This document shows, one piece after another, positions 28,001-36,516 of a stretch of 64,000 bases of DNA (positions are counted from its first letter, which is position 1; each line of letters begins with the position of its first letter). The stretch is from Methylomonas sp. EFPC3 (GTDB taxonomy: Bacteria > Pseudomonadota > Gammaproteobacteria > Methylococcales > Methylomonadaceae), in the NCBI RefSeq assembly GCF_029643245.1, contig NZ_CP116398.1, positions 4,274,372-4,338,371 of the forward strand, written 5' to 3'. The translations under genes and the position numbers were made by a program. Under the pieces are notes generated by a model. It was not told the origin of the DNA. It did no database searches and saw only the letters and a list, made by a program, of their open reading frames with translations.

Positions 28001-29181
28001 TATTTAGCCGCCCAACAAGGTTCCATTGATGTAAGTCTGTCTGCGTAAGAAAATAATGTCGAAAAAGCTTTGAAGAAAAAATCTCTTTCAAATTCGCCGA
28101 TTTTACCGCTTCTTCGACTAAGCTTTTCGTTCAAAAAAGACAATTCAAGAAATGAATCAAGTTCAGCTAAATTCTTTTGATTTAGAACATTCACCAAGTT
28201 TTCTATATTAGTAGAAAGTGTATTTGTCTTATTGTCAGCATCGTTGTCATCATAGGAAAACCCTGGAGGCCCAAAAATATAGACTGAAGCAGCCGCAATG
28301 AACCCAATACCCGCAGGTGCGCTAGCAAATATATCCCGACCGGATTCAAATCTTTCACCAATCGAATTTGCTGAGCTTGTGAGTTTGGTGAAAGCTTCAT
28401 CTAGTTTCGCCATGTTTTTTAACGAACTTATAAACCTAGGTAAAAATGATTTGCTTGCTGTCGCCTCGGTGGCATCCATTCTTGCAAAATCCTCGGCTAC
28501 TCGTTCTTTAATGTCAACGTCAGTCTTACGCGACGAAAACGCTAGGAAATATTCGATTAATCGTTCGCTTAAATATTGGCCAGCATCGGTTCGATTTCTA
28601 CGCTCTTTTTCGTCAATAAAAAGGATATTTATGTTCGGAACCTCCTTTTCAATTTCCGTTAGAATTGGTTTGTAGATTGTTTCAAGTTGACGTTTCATAT
28701 CCCAAGGAACCTGCCCAGTATTTAGAACAAGCATTCGATATATGAGCTCATCTATATGACTTGAGAGCCAGATTTCGATTCTGATAGGATGACTGGAAAT
28801 TTGGCCGTCTTTATTAGCCTCCAAAATTGCAGTGGTTCTTTGCATGCCGTCAATGATCGAAAGATCATCCTTATTGACTTTATTGATGAAATCACTCATG
28901 TCTTCATCTGACTGAATATTTTTAGCAGTACTGAATTGACTTTCAGTAAGTACCGCACCTATAACCATTGGAGGGAGAATAGCGCCAACTTTTATGTCGT
29001 TTACCATACGATTTCTTATTCTTATCCCCGTTTTGGTTTTCAGCGGAGCCCTCTGGCCAGCTAGTCCACCTCGGTCTGAATAAACACTTTCAACAAGAGT
29101 CAAATACTCATTAACAGTTGTTGTGTAAATACAAGATAGACAGTTAGTACGCCGGTCTTCCAATAAATAATTTTTACTCAT
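28000..29181 (-). CDS. DGQHR/DndB-like protein, first gene of a two-gene module
   Basis: A 393-residue protein. The core reads NRMVNDIKVGAILPPMVIGAVL, then LSIIDGMQRTTAI, then YRMLVLNTGQVPWDMKRQLETIY. The IIDGMQRT block with a following (L)NTGQ-P segment resembles the DGQHR domain of DndB-type proteins and the DGQQR loop of DUF262/GmrS-type proteins, with Met in place of the first Gln. Such proteins occur with DNA modification or restriction genes; none is next to it here. It is co-translated with a HEPN-like protein. AT-rich DNA suggests transfer. Biochemical role is unknown. Confidence 0.6.
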   Translation of the reverse strand: MSKNYLLEDRRTNCLSCIYTTTVNEYLTLVESVYSDRGGLAGQRAPLKTKTGIRIRNRMVNDIKVGAILPPMVIGAVLTESQFSTAKNIQSDEDMSDFINKVNKDDLSIIDGMQRTTAILEANKDGQISSHPIRIEIWLSSHIDELIYRMLVLNTGQVPWDMKRQLETIYKPILTEIEKEVPNINILFIDEKERRNRTDAGQYLSERLIEYFLAFSSRKTDVDIKERVAEDFARMDATEATASKSFLPRFISSLKNMAKLDEAFTKLTSSANSIGERFESGRDIFASAPAGIGFIAAASVYIFGPPGFSYDDNDADNKTNTLSTNIENLVNVLNQKNLAELDSFLELSFLNEKLSRRSGKIGEFERDFFFKAFSTLFSYADRLTSMEPCWAAK

Positions 29182-29514
29182 AATGTTGATCTCATTTTAT
29201 GTAGCTCAATATATTAACCTCATGGTAGTGTATCTTGCACAGTTTGTGTATGCCGCACATCGGGAACGGAATTTTCCCTGCGACTGCTTTCCAGGATCGA
29301 TCAGCCCTTCAAAATGGGGTATGGTCCGGTAGGGTGGGCACGGTTTTGTGCCCACGCGGATTGAAGCGGTGGGCAAATTTGCCCACCCTATAGCTGCAAT
29401 TGAAGACTGACAGCTCCACATCTCACGCCGATTTGACTGCCCCGTGAGGATTTCGTGATGTTTCCGTTTGCACAATGGCCGCGCCATTTGGCATTCACAT
29501 TCAGGAGAATCACG
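29182..29514. repeat. Gap with GGTGGGCA palindromic repeat
   Basis: The left part (to about 29250) is AT-rich and should hold the promoter of the DGQHR-like gene. At about 29329-29389 lies a repeat TAGGGTGGGCACGGTTTTGT..CCCAC followed by GGTGGGCAAATTTGCCCACC, whose two halves form hairpins. It resembles the fragment at 26692-26720. No gene is seen. The site AGGAG before 29515 serves the next gene. Confidence 0.55.
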
Positions 29515-30342
29515 ATGCAGAAAAACCATGCTTTCGCGCTGTCGGCGCTGTTGTTGGCGGCCGGCGCGGCGCCGTTGAGTTCGGCCGAGGCGGCGCAAGT
29601 TACCTTGAGTTTCAGCAATTTGTCCGCAGCCAACGGGCCGGCCTTGAGTCCGTTCTTTATTGCCTTGCACGACGGTTCGTTCGATGCCTTCGATGTCGGC
29701 ACGACCGCCTCTTCGGCCATCGAAGCGATCGCCGAATTGGGCAACGGCGGCGGCTTGTCCTCGGCGTTCGCGGCCAGCAGCGCGGCGGCGGCCGGCGGCA
29801 CCAGCGCGACGGTGACGGCGTCGGTCAACGCTTTCGGCCCCGGCATCTTCCTGCCCGGCGGCAGCGGCAGCGTTACCTTGAATCTGGATCCAGTAAAAAA
29901 CCGTTATCTGAGCTACTTCGCGATGGTAGTACCGTCCAACGATCGGTTTGTCGGTAACGATTCGCCAACCGAAATCGAATTGTTCGACGCCCAAGGCCAT
30001 TTCACCGGTGGCACCTTCGTCGAGAACGGCAGCAGTATTTGGGATGCCGGCACCGAACTGGACGGCACCACTGGCGCGGCCTTTCTGGTCGGCTCGAACG
30101 CATTAGACAGCCCGGCGCAAAACGGCACGATTCAAGCCAACCACGACTTCTCCGTCTACGCCGGCTTGCCGACCGCGGCCGGTTACAACTTTACCGACCT
30201 GCCCGGCGCCAACACACCGTTGCTGCAAATCACGGCGGTGTCGCAAGTGCCGGTACCGGCGGCAGCGTGGTTGTTCGGCAGCGTGTTGCCGTTGTTCGGT
30301 TGGCTGCGGCGGCGCGCGCCGGCTTCTGCTTTGTCGGCGTGA
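29515..30342 (+). CDS. Spondin_N-like exported protein with VPLPA-type sorting signal
   Basis: A 275-residue exported protein: signal peptide (MQKNHAFALSALLLAAGAAP..AEA), then a Spondin_N-like domain with LSPFFIALHDGSFDAFDVG early and SYFAMVVPSNDRFVGN in the middle, the two segments that define this fold. The C-terminus VPVPAAAWLFGSVLPLFGWL plus RRRA is a VPLPA-CTERM signal for exosortase processing. The ATG at 29515 has AGGAG 10 bases upstream. A surface or extracellular-matrix role is likely by family; no partner gene is adjacent. Confidence 0.8.
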   Translation: MQKNHAFALSALLLAAGAAPLSSAEAAQVTLSFSNLSAANGPALSPFFIALHDGSFDAFDVGTTASSAIEAIAELGNGGGLSSAFAASSAAAAGGTSATVTASVNAFGPGIFLPGGSGSVTLNLDPVKNRYLSYFAMVVPSNDRFVGNDSPTEIELFDAQGHFTGGTFVENGSSIWDAGTELDGTTGAAFLVGSNALDSPAQNGTIQANHDFSVYAGLPTAAGYNFTDLPGANTPLLQITAVSQVPVPAAAWLFGSVLPLFGWLRRRAPASALSA

Positions 30343-30658
30343 GGCGGGCGGTTCGTTTTCTAGCCGCGATGAGGAGCTAAAGATCGGACTGGCCGAGTTG
30401 GCGGCGGGAAAGCGTTTTCCCCCTTCGGTTTTTCGCCGCCAGCTTGGGTTGGCTTGGAGTACAAATCTCGATTTGTACTCCGGTTCGCCCCATTCGCGCT
30501 CGAACCAAGGCAGTTCGCGGTTCGGCGATATGCTGCTGAGGTCGGGCTGACGGACTTGGCGGCGAGGCAACGATCTCCCGGTACGGCTATTTGCTGTCGG
30601 TTGCTTCCGGCTTGGCGTGCAAGTCTGGATTTATACGCCGGCTTGGCGATGCGACGCG
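30343..30658. other. Intergenic gap with a strong hairpin
   Basis: No gene is seen. A hairpin at 30456-30481 has perfect 12-base arms (GGAGTACAAATC, loop TC, GATTTGTACTCC). It lies between the plus-strand Spondin_N-like gene and the 3' end of the minus-strand cupredoxin-like gene and may act as a terminator-like structure, though no T-run follows. Confidence 0.55.
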
Positions 30659-31306
30659 TCAAAACCCATCGCCATAGCCTTGATTTTGCAGGCTGGCCGG
30701 TGGTTTGCCGGTCTGAAAGCGCATTTTCAATTCCAGCGATACACGCAATTCGGCGGACGGCAAGGTCACTACCTGATCGGCCGGCTGTTCGGCGGCGTCC
30801 GGATGCCAGAAGGTCAGGCGGTAGCGGCCGTTCGGCAAGTCCAAGCTCCAGCGGCCGTCGTTATCGGAAACCGCCAGATAATCCGCGTCGCTGACGTAGA
30901 CGTAACCCAGCATCCAATCGTGAATGTTGCAGCCCAGTGCGACGATGCCGGGTTGACCGAATACCACCGGCTCGGGCGGCACGCCGCTGTATAACTTGAT
31001 TTCGAAGCGCTTGGCCGGCGAGAACGAATAGACGTGGTGCTTGATGGCATCGCTGTTCGGAAAATACACCGGCGTGCCGCTACGCACCGCCAACACGTGG
31101 GGGATGAATTCGCGGCTTTTCTGGTCCAGCGCCATCGCTGCCGGCGGCGGCGCGGCCTTGACCCGGCCGGCTTCGTCCAGCGCCTGTGCCGCCACCACCA
31201 GATTGGCCAGTGGCAGGCCGCCGGCTTCGGCTGTGCCGGCCAATTCCGCGGCCGGCGCCACCGAGGCCCACGCCGTTAAAAAAACAGCCGGTAGCCGACT
31301 TGCCAC
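30659..31306 (-). CDS. Cupredoxin-like periplasmic protein ('methylamine utilization' type)
   Basis: A 215-residue exported protein. I place the start at the GTG at 31306, where AGGAGGAG lies 5-12 bases upstream and a signal peptide (ASRLPAVFLTAWASVAPAAEL) follows; it overlaps the porin gene by 31 bases. From residue 60 it resembles a plastocyanin-like fold: PNSDAIKHHVYSFS (His90/91) and GCNIHDWM (Cys126, His129, Met132), a plausible type 1 copper site. The last part is a carboxypeptidase-regulatory-like beta domain (DGRWSLDLPNGRYRLTFWHP). It is the last gene of the regulator-kinase-porin operon. Copper binding is inferred. Confidence 0.75.
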   Translation of the reverse strand: MASRLPAVFLTAWASVAPAAELAGTAEAGGLPLANLVVAAQALDEAGRVKAAPPPAAMALDQKSREFIPHVLAVRSGTPVYFPNSDAIKHHVYSFSPAKRFEIKLYSGVPPEPVVFGQPGIVALGCNIHDWMLGYVYVSDADYLAVSDNDGRWSLDLPNGRYRLTFWHPDAAEQPADQVVTLPSAELRVSLELKMRFQTGKPPASLQNQGYGDGF

Positions 31307-32571
31307 AGCGTCTCCTCCTGATATGCCGCTTCGCCGCGCTCCAATCGGGCCGGAAGGGCGCTGAAAATGCGGCTGAATTCGAGGTTGAATTGATGGCGCT
31401 GAGCGAAGGTCAGGTTGTAATTGACGGTCCAGGCCTGGCCGTGTTCGCCGTTGCGGTCTTGCGGCAGGTAGTCGCGTTCGTCGCTGCCGAAGCGCTCGTA
31501 GCGCACGCTGAAGCGGCCGTCGCCCAAAGGCCGGCTCAGTAGCCAGCTCGCCGACCAAAAGCCGACATCGACCGCGTGCAAGTCGTCGATCAAGTCGCCC
31601 ATGCTGGTACGTCCGCGCATCCCTTGACTGATCAGCGTGATTTCCCACGGCAATTCGGCCTTGGCGCCCAGGCTCCAGAAACGGGTGTGCCAGCCGTATT
31701 GGCCGGCCGACAGCGCCGCCGGGTCGGCGTTGTTGTCGTAATACAAAGCCCGCAGTGTGTAGCGCTGTGGCCGTTCGGCGGCGATGCCGGCGTAAAAGCC
31801 GGGCCGGCCGTCGACTTCGACGAAGGTTTGGCTGGCGTTCGCCTGCTTTGGAAACAAGGCCGGAATGCCGATGCCGTCCGGCAGGCGCAGGCGGCCGGTC
31901 AAGGTCGATTCGAAGTCGTGCAGACTCCAGCCGCGCCAGGCCAGCATCAGGCCGGCGGTGTCGTTGTTGGCCAGCCCGGCGCCGAACACGCCCAGTCTGT
32001 CGCCGGCCTCGGTTTGGTAATCCAGGCGCAGCTCGCCGCCGAAGGCGTGTAATTCCTGGCCGACCCAGGCGTTGATGGTCGACGAACTCAAGGTGTAAGG
32101 GCTGCTCCAGGCAGTGCCGGTGTTCTCCAGCGAAATCGGCGGAAAGAACATGCCCAACCTGCCGGCGAAACGCCAGCCGGCGGCGCCGACCGGCCGGTAG
32201 GCCAAATAGGCCTCGGTCAAATCCAGCGGTGCCGATTGGCGGTCGGCGTATTTGACGGTGGCATTGACCATCCAGTCCCAGTCCAAGCGCACCTGCAAGG
32301 TAGCGGCGGCTTCGTTGACCCGCCAGCGGTCGTGCTCGCCGCCGGCCCGCAATTTGCCCAGGCCGTGTTCCAGCTCGCCGGGCGCGGCGTCGCTGTGCTG
32401 GTAGCGCAGGTCCAGCAGGCCGTGCCAGGTCAATTCCGGAAATTGGCCGTCGTCGGCTTGGCAGATTGGCAAGCCGGTAACAGCGAGTAAGGCCAACGAC
32501 AGTTTCAGCCGCGATGAAACCCCGCTGTTCCAATTGGGCGGCGTTGAGATAATCGAGGACAGCCGGATCAC
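31276..32571 (-). CDS. Predicted outer-membrane porin-like protein
   Basis: A 431-residue beta-rich protein ending YRLFF, the terminal phenylalanine usual for outer-membrane barrels. The hydrophobic signal segment (LKLSLALLAVTGLPICQA) begins near residue 22, so the N-terminus is long. The only start available is GTG at 32571, 16 bases after the kinase stop, with no clear ribosome site; translation is probably coupled. Alternating aromatic strands (TWHGLLDLRYQH, GWRFAGRLGMFF, FSVRYERFGSDE) support a barrel. Solute unknown; it is followed by the cupredoxin-like gene and preceded by a two-component pair. Confidence 0.75.
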   Translation of the reverse strand: MIRLSSIISTPPNWNSGVSSRLKLSLALLAVTGLPICQADDGQFPELTWHGLLDLRYQHSDAAPGELEHGLGKLRAGGEHDRWRVNEAAATLQVRLDWDWMVNATVKYADRQSAPLDLTEAYLAYRPVGAAGWRFAGRLGMFFPPISLENTGTAWSSPYTLSSSTINAWVGQELHAFGGELRLDYQTEAGDRLGVFGAGLANNDTAGLMLAWRGWSLHDFESTLTGRLRLPDGIGIPALFPKQANASQTFVEVDGRPGFYAGIAAERPQRYTLRALYYDNNADPAALSAGQYGWHTRFWSLGAKAELPWEITLISQGMRGRTSMGDLIDDLHAVDVGFWSASWLLSRPLGDGRFSVRYERFGSDERDYLPQDRNGEHGQAWTVNYNLTFAQRHQFNLEFSRIFSALPARLERGEAAYQEETLWQVGYRLFF

Positions 32572-32587
32572 GGAAAACGTCGCCGAT

Positions 32588-34345
32588 TTAGGGTTTGCCG
32601 CCGGCGTCGCGCGCCATATCCGCCAGCGGCAAATCGAAGCGAAATTCGCTGCCGACGCCGAGCGTACTGTCCACGTCCAAGCGGCTGCCGTGCAATTGGG
32701 CGATCTTGCCGACCACGATTAAGCCGAAGCCGCCGCCGTCGGCGCGGGCGCGCCGGGCCAGCGGCGAGTCCCAATCGCACAAGGTCGGCAAGTATTCCGG
32801 GGAAATTCCGATACCGGTATCGGCAACCGAGACGGCGACGCGGCCGTCCGCCGGCCAGGCGTCCAGCCTTACCGCACCACCGGATGGCGTATGGCGCAGC
32901 GCGTTGTCGATCAGATTGGTCAGCAGGCGTTCGATCAGGCCGATGTCGGCGACGACCGCCGGTAGCGCCGGGCGCAATTCGGCCCGTAAGGTCACGCCAC
33001 GCTGCTCGGCCTGCAAGCGGTATTTTTGCGCTACATCTTGCAGCAATTCGGCCAGATTGAACGGCTCCGGATTCAAGCTGGCATCGTCGCATTCCAGCTT
33101 GGCTAGTTCGAACAATTCCTGCGCCAGCCGGCTGACTTTTTCGGTCTGGCGCAACGCGGTGTCCAGGAAATGCCGCTGCTCGTTGGCCGGCAAGATATCG
33201 GCCTTGCGCTGCATCGTTTCCAGAAAGCCGCGCAACGCGGCCAGCGGCGTGCGCAAATCGTGTGACATGGTCGCCACCAGCTCGCGCCGTTCCTGGTCTT
33301 TCTGGCGCAATTCGCCCAATTGGCCGGCCAGTTGCGCGGCGCGCACGAAGGTGTCGGCCAGCCGGCCCAGTTCGTCGCTCCGGCCGGTCAGCGCAGAAGA
33401 CGCGAAGTCGCCGTTGACTACCCGTTCGCCGGCCCCGGCCAAGGCCCGTAGCGGCCGCGACAGATTACGGGCGATCACGACGCTGCCGGCCAGCGTCGCC
33501 AACAGGCCGAGCACCAACACCCCGGCCGCCAGCAACAGCATCCGGCGATAACCGGCGAAAGCGTCGGTGAACTTGATTTGCAGTAAGGCAACGATGCCTT
33601 GCGTCGGGTCGGCGGCCGGCAAGGGCAGGATGCGGCCGAGATAACGGCCCTGAGCGGTATCGACCGTGGCCGCCAGCGTCCGGTCGGCGCCGCTGTTCAG
33701 CAAAGCCAGGGCCGCGTCCGGCGCGGAGCCGGCCAACAAGCGGCCGCCGTCGGCATTCAGCTCGGCCAAGCCGATTTGCAGCGGCAATAGCGAATTCTGC
33801 CGAAACTGGGCGATGCGCGGCTCGTCGACCGCCTGCGCCACCGCCACCCAACCTACCGGCAGCGGCGCCAGCACCGGCACTAATGCCCATTCCTGCAAGC
33901 GGCCGTCCGTGACGGCGAACCACACCGCCGGGTTGTTGCCGTCGGCACGCGCCAAGGCTTGCGGATAGGGAAACGGCCGGCCCTGCCATTGGCCGGCGCT
34001 GTCGGCGACGACGTTGAATTGCGGATCGATGAAAAATCCGCGCCGGGCACGGACGCGCAGCAGCAGGTTTTCCAGCGCCGAGGCGATCGTGGCCGGATCG
34101 CCGCCGGTCACTGTGCTGCGGAAGCCGAAATCGGCGACCAGCAAGCCGGTCTCGCCGGCCACCCGTTCGGCGCGCTCGACCAGCAACTGGCGGAAAGCTT
34201 GTTCGGCGTAGCGCAAATCCTGATCAAGCTGGCGTAGCAGATTGTCCCGCACCGCGACGTAAATGCAGGCCACCGTCAAGGCTTGCACCGCGACGAACAG
34301 AGCGGCAAACAGTAAGGCGATGCGGCTTTGGAAACTGAGCGTCAT
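32588..34345 (-). CDS. Membrane sensor histidine kinase
   Basis: A 585-residue kinase. Helix 1 (about 8-30), a periplasmic sensor region of about 240 residues (Cache-like), helix 2 (about 275-298), HAMP (RPLRALAGAGERVVNGDF), HisKA with VATMSHDLRTPLAALRGFLE (phospho-accepting His), and HATPase with N-box NLIDNALRHTPSGGAV and G-box DTGIGI. Its ATG at 34345 overlaps the TGA of the response regulator gene. It would phosphorylate that regulator in response to a periplasmic signal; the signal is not known. Confidence 0.93.
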   Translation of the reverse strand: MTLSFQSRIALLFAALFVAVQALTVACIYVAVRDNLLRQLDQDLRYAEQAFRQLLVERAERVAGETGLLVADFGFRSTVTGGDPATIASALENLLLRVRARRGFFIDPQFNVVADSAGQWQGRPFPYPQALARADGNNPAVWFAVTDGRLQEWALVPVLAPLPVGWVAVAQAVDEPRIAQFRQNSLLPLQIGLAELNADGGRLLAGSAPDAALALLNSGADRTLAATVDTAQGRYLGRILPLPAADPTQGIVALLQIKFTDAFAGYRRMLLLAAGVLVLGLLATLAGSVVIARNLSRPLRALAGAGERVVNGDFASSALTGRSDELGRLADTFVRAAQLAGQLGELRQKDQERRELVATMSHDLRTPLAALRGFLETMQRKADILPANEQRHFLDTALRQTEKVSRLAQELFELAKLECDDASLNPEPFNLAELLQDVAQKYRLQAEQRGVTLRAELRPALPAVVADIGLIERLLTNLIDNALRHTPSGGAVRLDAWPADGRVAVSVADTGIGISPEYLPTLCDWDSPLARRARADGGGFGLIVVGKIAQLHGSRLDVDSTLGVGSEFRFDLPLADMARDAGGKP

Positions 34346-35064
34346 GCGCCGAGGTCGTCAGGACCGGCGAATTTGTAGCCGACGCCCCATACCGTCAGGA
34401 TTCGCGCCGGTTTGGCCGGATCGGTCTCGATTTTGGCGCGCAGCCGATTGATGTGGGAATTGACGGTATGTTCGTAGCCGTCGTGGCTGTAGCCCCAGAC
34501 CTGATTCAGCAGTTCCAGCCGGGTGAACATCCGGCCGGGATGGCGAGCGAAAAAATGCAGCAAGTCGAATTCGCGGGCGGTCAGCGCCAGCGGCTGGCCG
34601 TCCAATAGCACCGTGCGGCTTTGCGCATCGATCCGCAAGCCGTGGCCGACGATGACGGCATCGGTTTGCTCGGCGGCCGGCCGGCTCAAGGCTTCGACTC
34701 GGCGCAACAGCGCGCGAACTCGGGCGACCACCTCGGCCAAGGCGAACGGCTTGACGATGTAGTCGTCGGCGCCCATTTCCAGGCCGACTACGCGCTGCAC
34801 CTCGCTGGATTTGGAACTGACGATGATGATTGGGGTATACACCGGCTCGGCCCGCACCCGCCGGCAAATTTCCAGGCCATCGACGCCGGGCAGCATCACG
34901 TCCAATAACAACAAGTCGTAAGGCTTGCCGGCGATTGCCGTCAGCGCCGCGTCGCCGTCGGCCGCCAAGTCCACATCGTAGCCTTCGTCGCGCAGATTGG
35001 CGGCCAGCAGCCCGGCGATGTCGGGATCGTCTTCAACCAATAATAGGTGTTTGGTGGGCGGCAT
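34342..35064 (-). CDS. OmpR-family response regulator
   Basis: A 240-residue regulator: receiver domain with DDPD acidic pair, DLLLLDVMLPG phospho-acceptor Asp and KPFALAEV, then an OmpR/PhoB winged helix (LTAREFDLLHFFARHPGRMFTRLELLNQVWGY, HTVNSHINRLRAKIE). It is the first gene of a four-gene minus-strand operon with kinase, porin and cupredoxin-like protein, and is likely to control that operon or other envelope genes. Confidence 0.94.
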   Translation of the reverse strand: MPPTKHLLLVEDDPDIAGLLAANLRDEGYDVDLAADGDAALTAIAGKPYDLLLLDVMLPGVDGLEICRRVRAEPVYTPIIIVSSKSSEVQRVVGLEMGADDYIVKPFALAEVVARVRALLRRVEALSRPAAEQTDAVIVGHGLRIDAQSRTVLLDGQPLALTAREFDLLHFFARHPGRMFTRLELLNQVWGYSHDGYEHTVNSHINRLRAKIETDPAKPARILTVWGVGYKFAGPDDLGA

Positions 35065-35562
35065 CGGCGGTGGCTTGGTTCAAAATAACGCCGATTATCG
35101 GCCAAGCGCCGTGTTAGCGCCATTCACGAAAGTTTCGCGGCGGCGTGATAACTCCGTGAGATTTGGTCGATTAGGTCCAGGCTGGGCTTGGCCGTTGCCC
35201 GGTCGTTATCGGCGATCGCGTCTGCCAGCGGTAAATACCGCAATTTCGGCGGGCGGGCGCTGCAGAAAATCGGGCGCTTGGCGGCGGTCGGCTGATCACA
35301 AAAACGTCAAATTCATTCGGGACAATGACTGTGTGCCGAACCGGTGTTAGGTTAGACGGGTGCTTGCTGCTTGACGGACATATCTGAAATCGTTTTTTTA
35401 AAAGGCTCCGGTTATCGCTGGTATTCCGTTGGTACCTTCTGCGGCATAAAGCCTGAGCCTGCCGCAGCCTTATGCGATGTTGCTTTTCGGTCGCCCTAGC
35501 CAATGGCATAAAGGCGAACCGGTATATAAGGGCCTTTTAAATTGTGATTTTGGAGAACTGCA
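35065..35562. other. Intergenic region between two divergent transcription units
   Basis: About 500 bases without a convincing gene. It should hold the promoter of the response-regulator operon (left) and of the HAD-type gene (right). A GCATAAAGCCTGAGCCTGC..GCAGCCTTATGC partial inverted repeat lies near 35441-35475. I recognise no riboswitch or RNA gene. Confidence 0.4.
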
Positions 35563-36327
35563 ATGCCGATGAACCGCCGCGAATTTCTGACTGTTTCCGG
35601 TAGCGTTGCCGCCGGCCTGATGTTGCCGAACCCGGTCCGGGCCGAAGCGGCGACCGGGATTAAAGCCGTCGCCTTCGACGGCTTTACCGTGTTCGATCCG
35701 CGGCCGATCGCGGTCTTGGCCGAAAGCCTGTTTCCCGGCCAAGGTCAGGCCCTGGCGCAAACCTGGCGTACCCGCCAGTTCGAATACACGTGGCTACGGA
35801 CCCTGATGGGGAATTACGCCGATTTTTGGCAAGTCACCGCGGAAGCCTTGGACTTTGCGGTCCGCCAACATCATCTGGATGTAAGCGGCGAAAAACGCGA
35901 CCGCTTGTTGCAAAGCTTTCTGAGGTTGGAACCTTGGCCGGATGCGAAAGAGGCCTTGCTGCAAATGAAGGCCGCCGGCCTGCGGCTGGCGTTTTTATCC
36001 AATTTCACGGCAGCGATGCTGGACGCCTGCGTCAAGCATGCCGGCCTGGAGGGGATTTTCGAAGCGCATCTGAGCACCGACCGGGTCCGCGCCTTCAAAC
36101 CGGACCCGCGCGCCTATCAAATGGGAGTAGACGCCTTCGAACTGCCGCGCGCACAAATCGCCTTCGCCGCGTTCGGCGGCTGGGATGCGGCCGGGGCCAA
36201 AGCCTTCGGTTATCCGACTTTCTGGGTGAATCGGGTACAGGCGCCGCTGGAAAATCTGGGCGCGGCCGCCGACGCCACCGGGATCACTCTGCACGAGCTG
36301 GCTGTTTTCGTTAAACATTCGGCTTGA
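35563..36327 (+). CDS. Exported haloacid dehalogenase-like (HAD type II) protein with Tat-like signal
   Basis: A 254-residue HAD protein. The N-terminus NRREFLTVSGSVAAGLML is a twin-arginine-type signal (RR then F-L), suggesting folded export, which is unusual for this family. HAD motifs: FDGFTVFD with the likely nucleophile Asp39, LSNFT (motif 2) and KPDPRAYQ with the lysine (motif 3). In the last motif the usual VSSNAWD reads AAFGGWD, so the serine and asparagine of true L-2-haloacid dehalogenases are missing while Asp is kept. It may hydrolyse another substrate or be inactive as a dehalogenase. GGAG precedes the ATG. Confidence 0.8.
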   Translation: MPMNRREFLTVSGSVAAGLMLPNPVRAEAATGIKAVAFDGFTVFDPRPIAVLAESLFPGQGQALAQTWRTRQFEYTWLRTLMGNYADFWQVTAEALDFAVRQHHLDVSGEKRDRLLQSFLRLEPWPDAKEALLQMKAAGLRLAFLSNFTAAMLDACVKHAGLEGIFEAHLSTDRVRAFKPDPRAYQMGVDAFELPRAQIAFAAFGGWDAAGAKAFGYPTFWVNRVQAPLENLGAAADATGITLHELAVFVKHSA

Positions 36328-36442
36328 GTCGGTAGTCCCCGTCAGCCGGTTCATAGCCAACCAATATCGTTATCGCAACCCCGAGTTTCCGGATTAGTTT
36401 ATAAAAATCAATTGGATGGCGCTTGGCGTGTGTCCGGTTGAT

Positions 36443-36473
36443 ATTTTGAGGCAAACATTGTTTGCCTCAAAAT
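36443..36473. repeat. Perfect 14-base-arm hairpin between HAD and CLC genes
   Basis: ATTTTGAGGCAAAC, loop ATT, then the exact reverse complement. It lies about 115 bases after the HAD gene stop. With its A/T-rich stem base it could end transcription in either direction or act in the leader of the channel gene. Confidence 0.6.
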
Positions 36474-36516
36474 TAGCGGGTTCGTTAGAATCGGCCGGCA
36501 TGTCAATCGACTTAAA

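Noticed and set aside
36443-36473. Fluoride riboswitch before the CLC gene
   Set aside because: The hairpin does not carry the fluoride aptamer core I would expect, and this CLC shows no fluoride-type motif that I can recognise.
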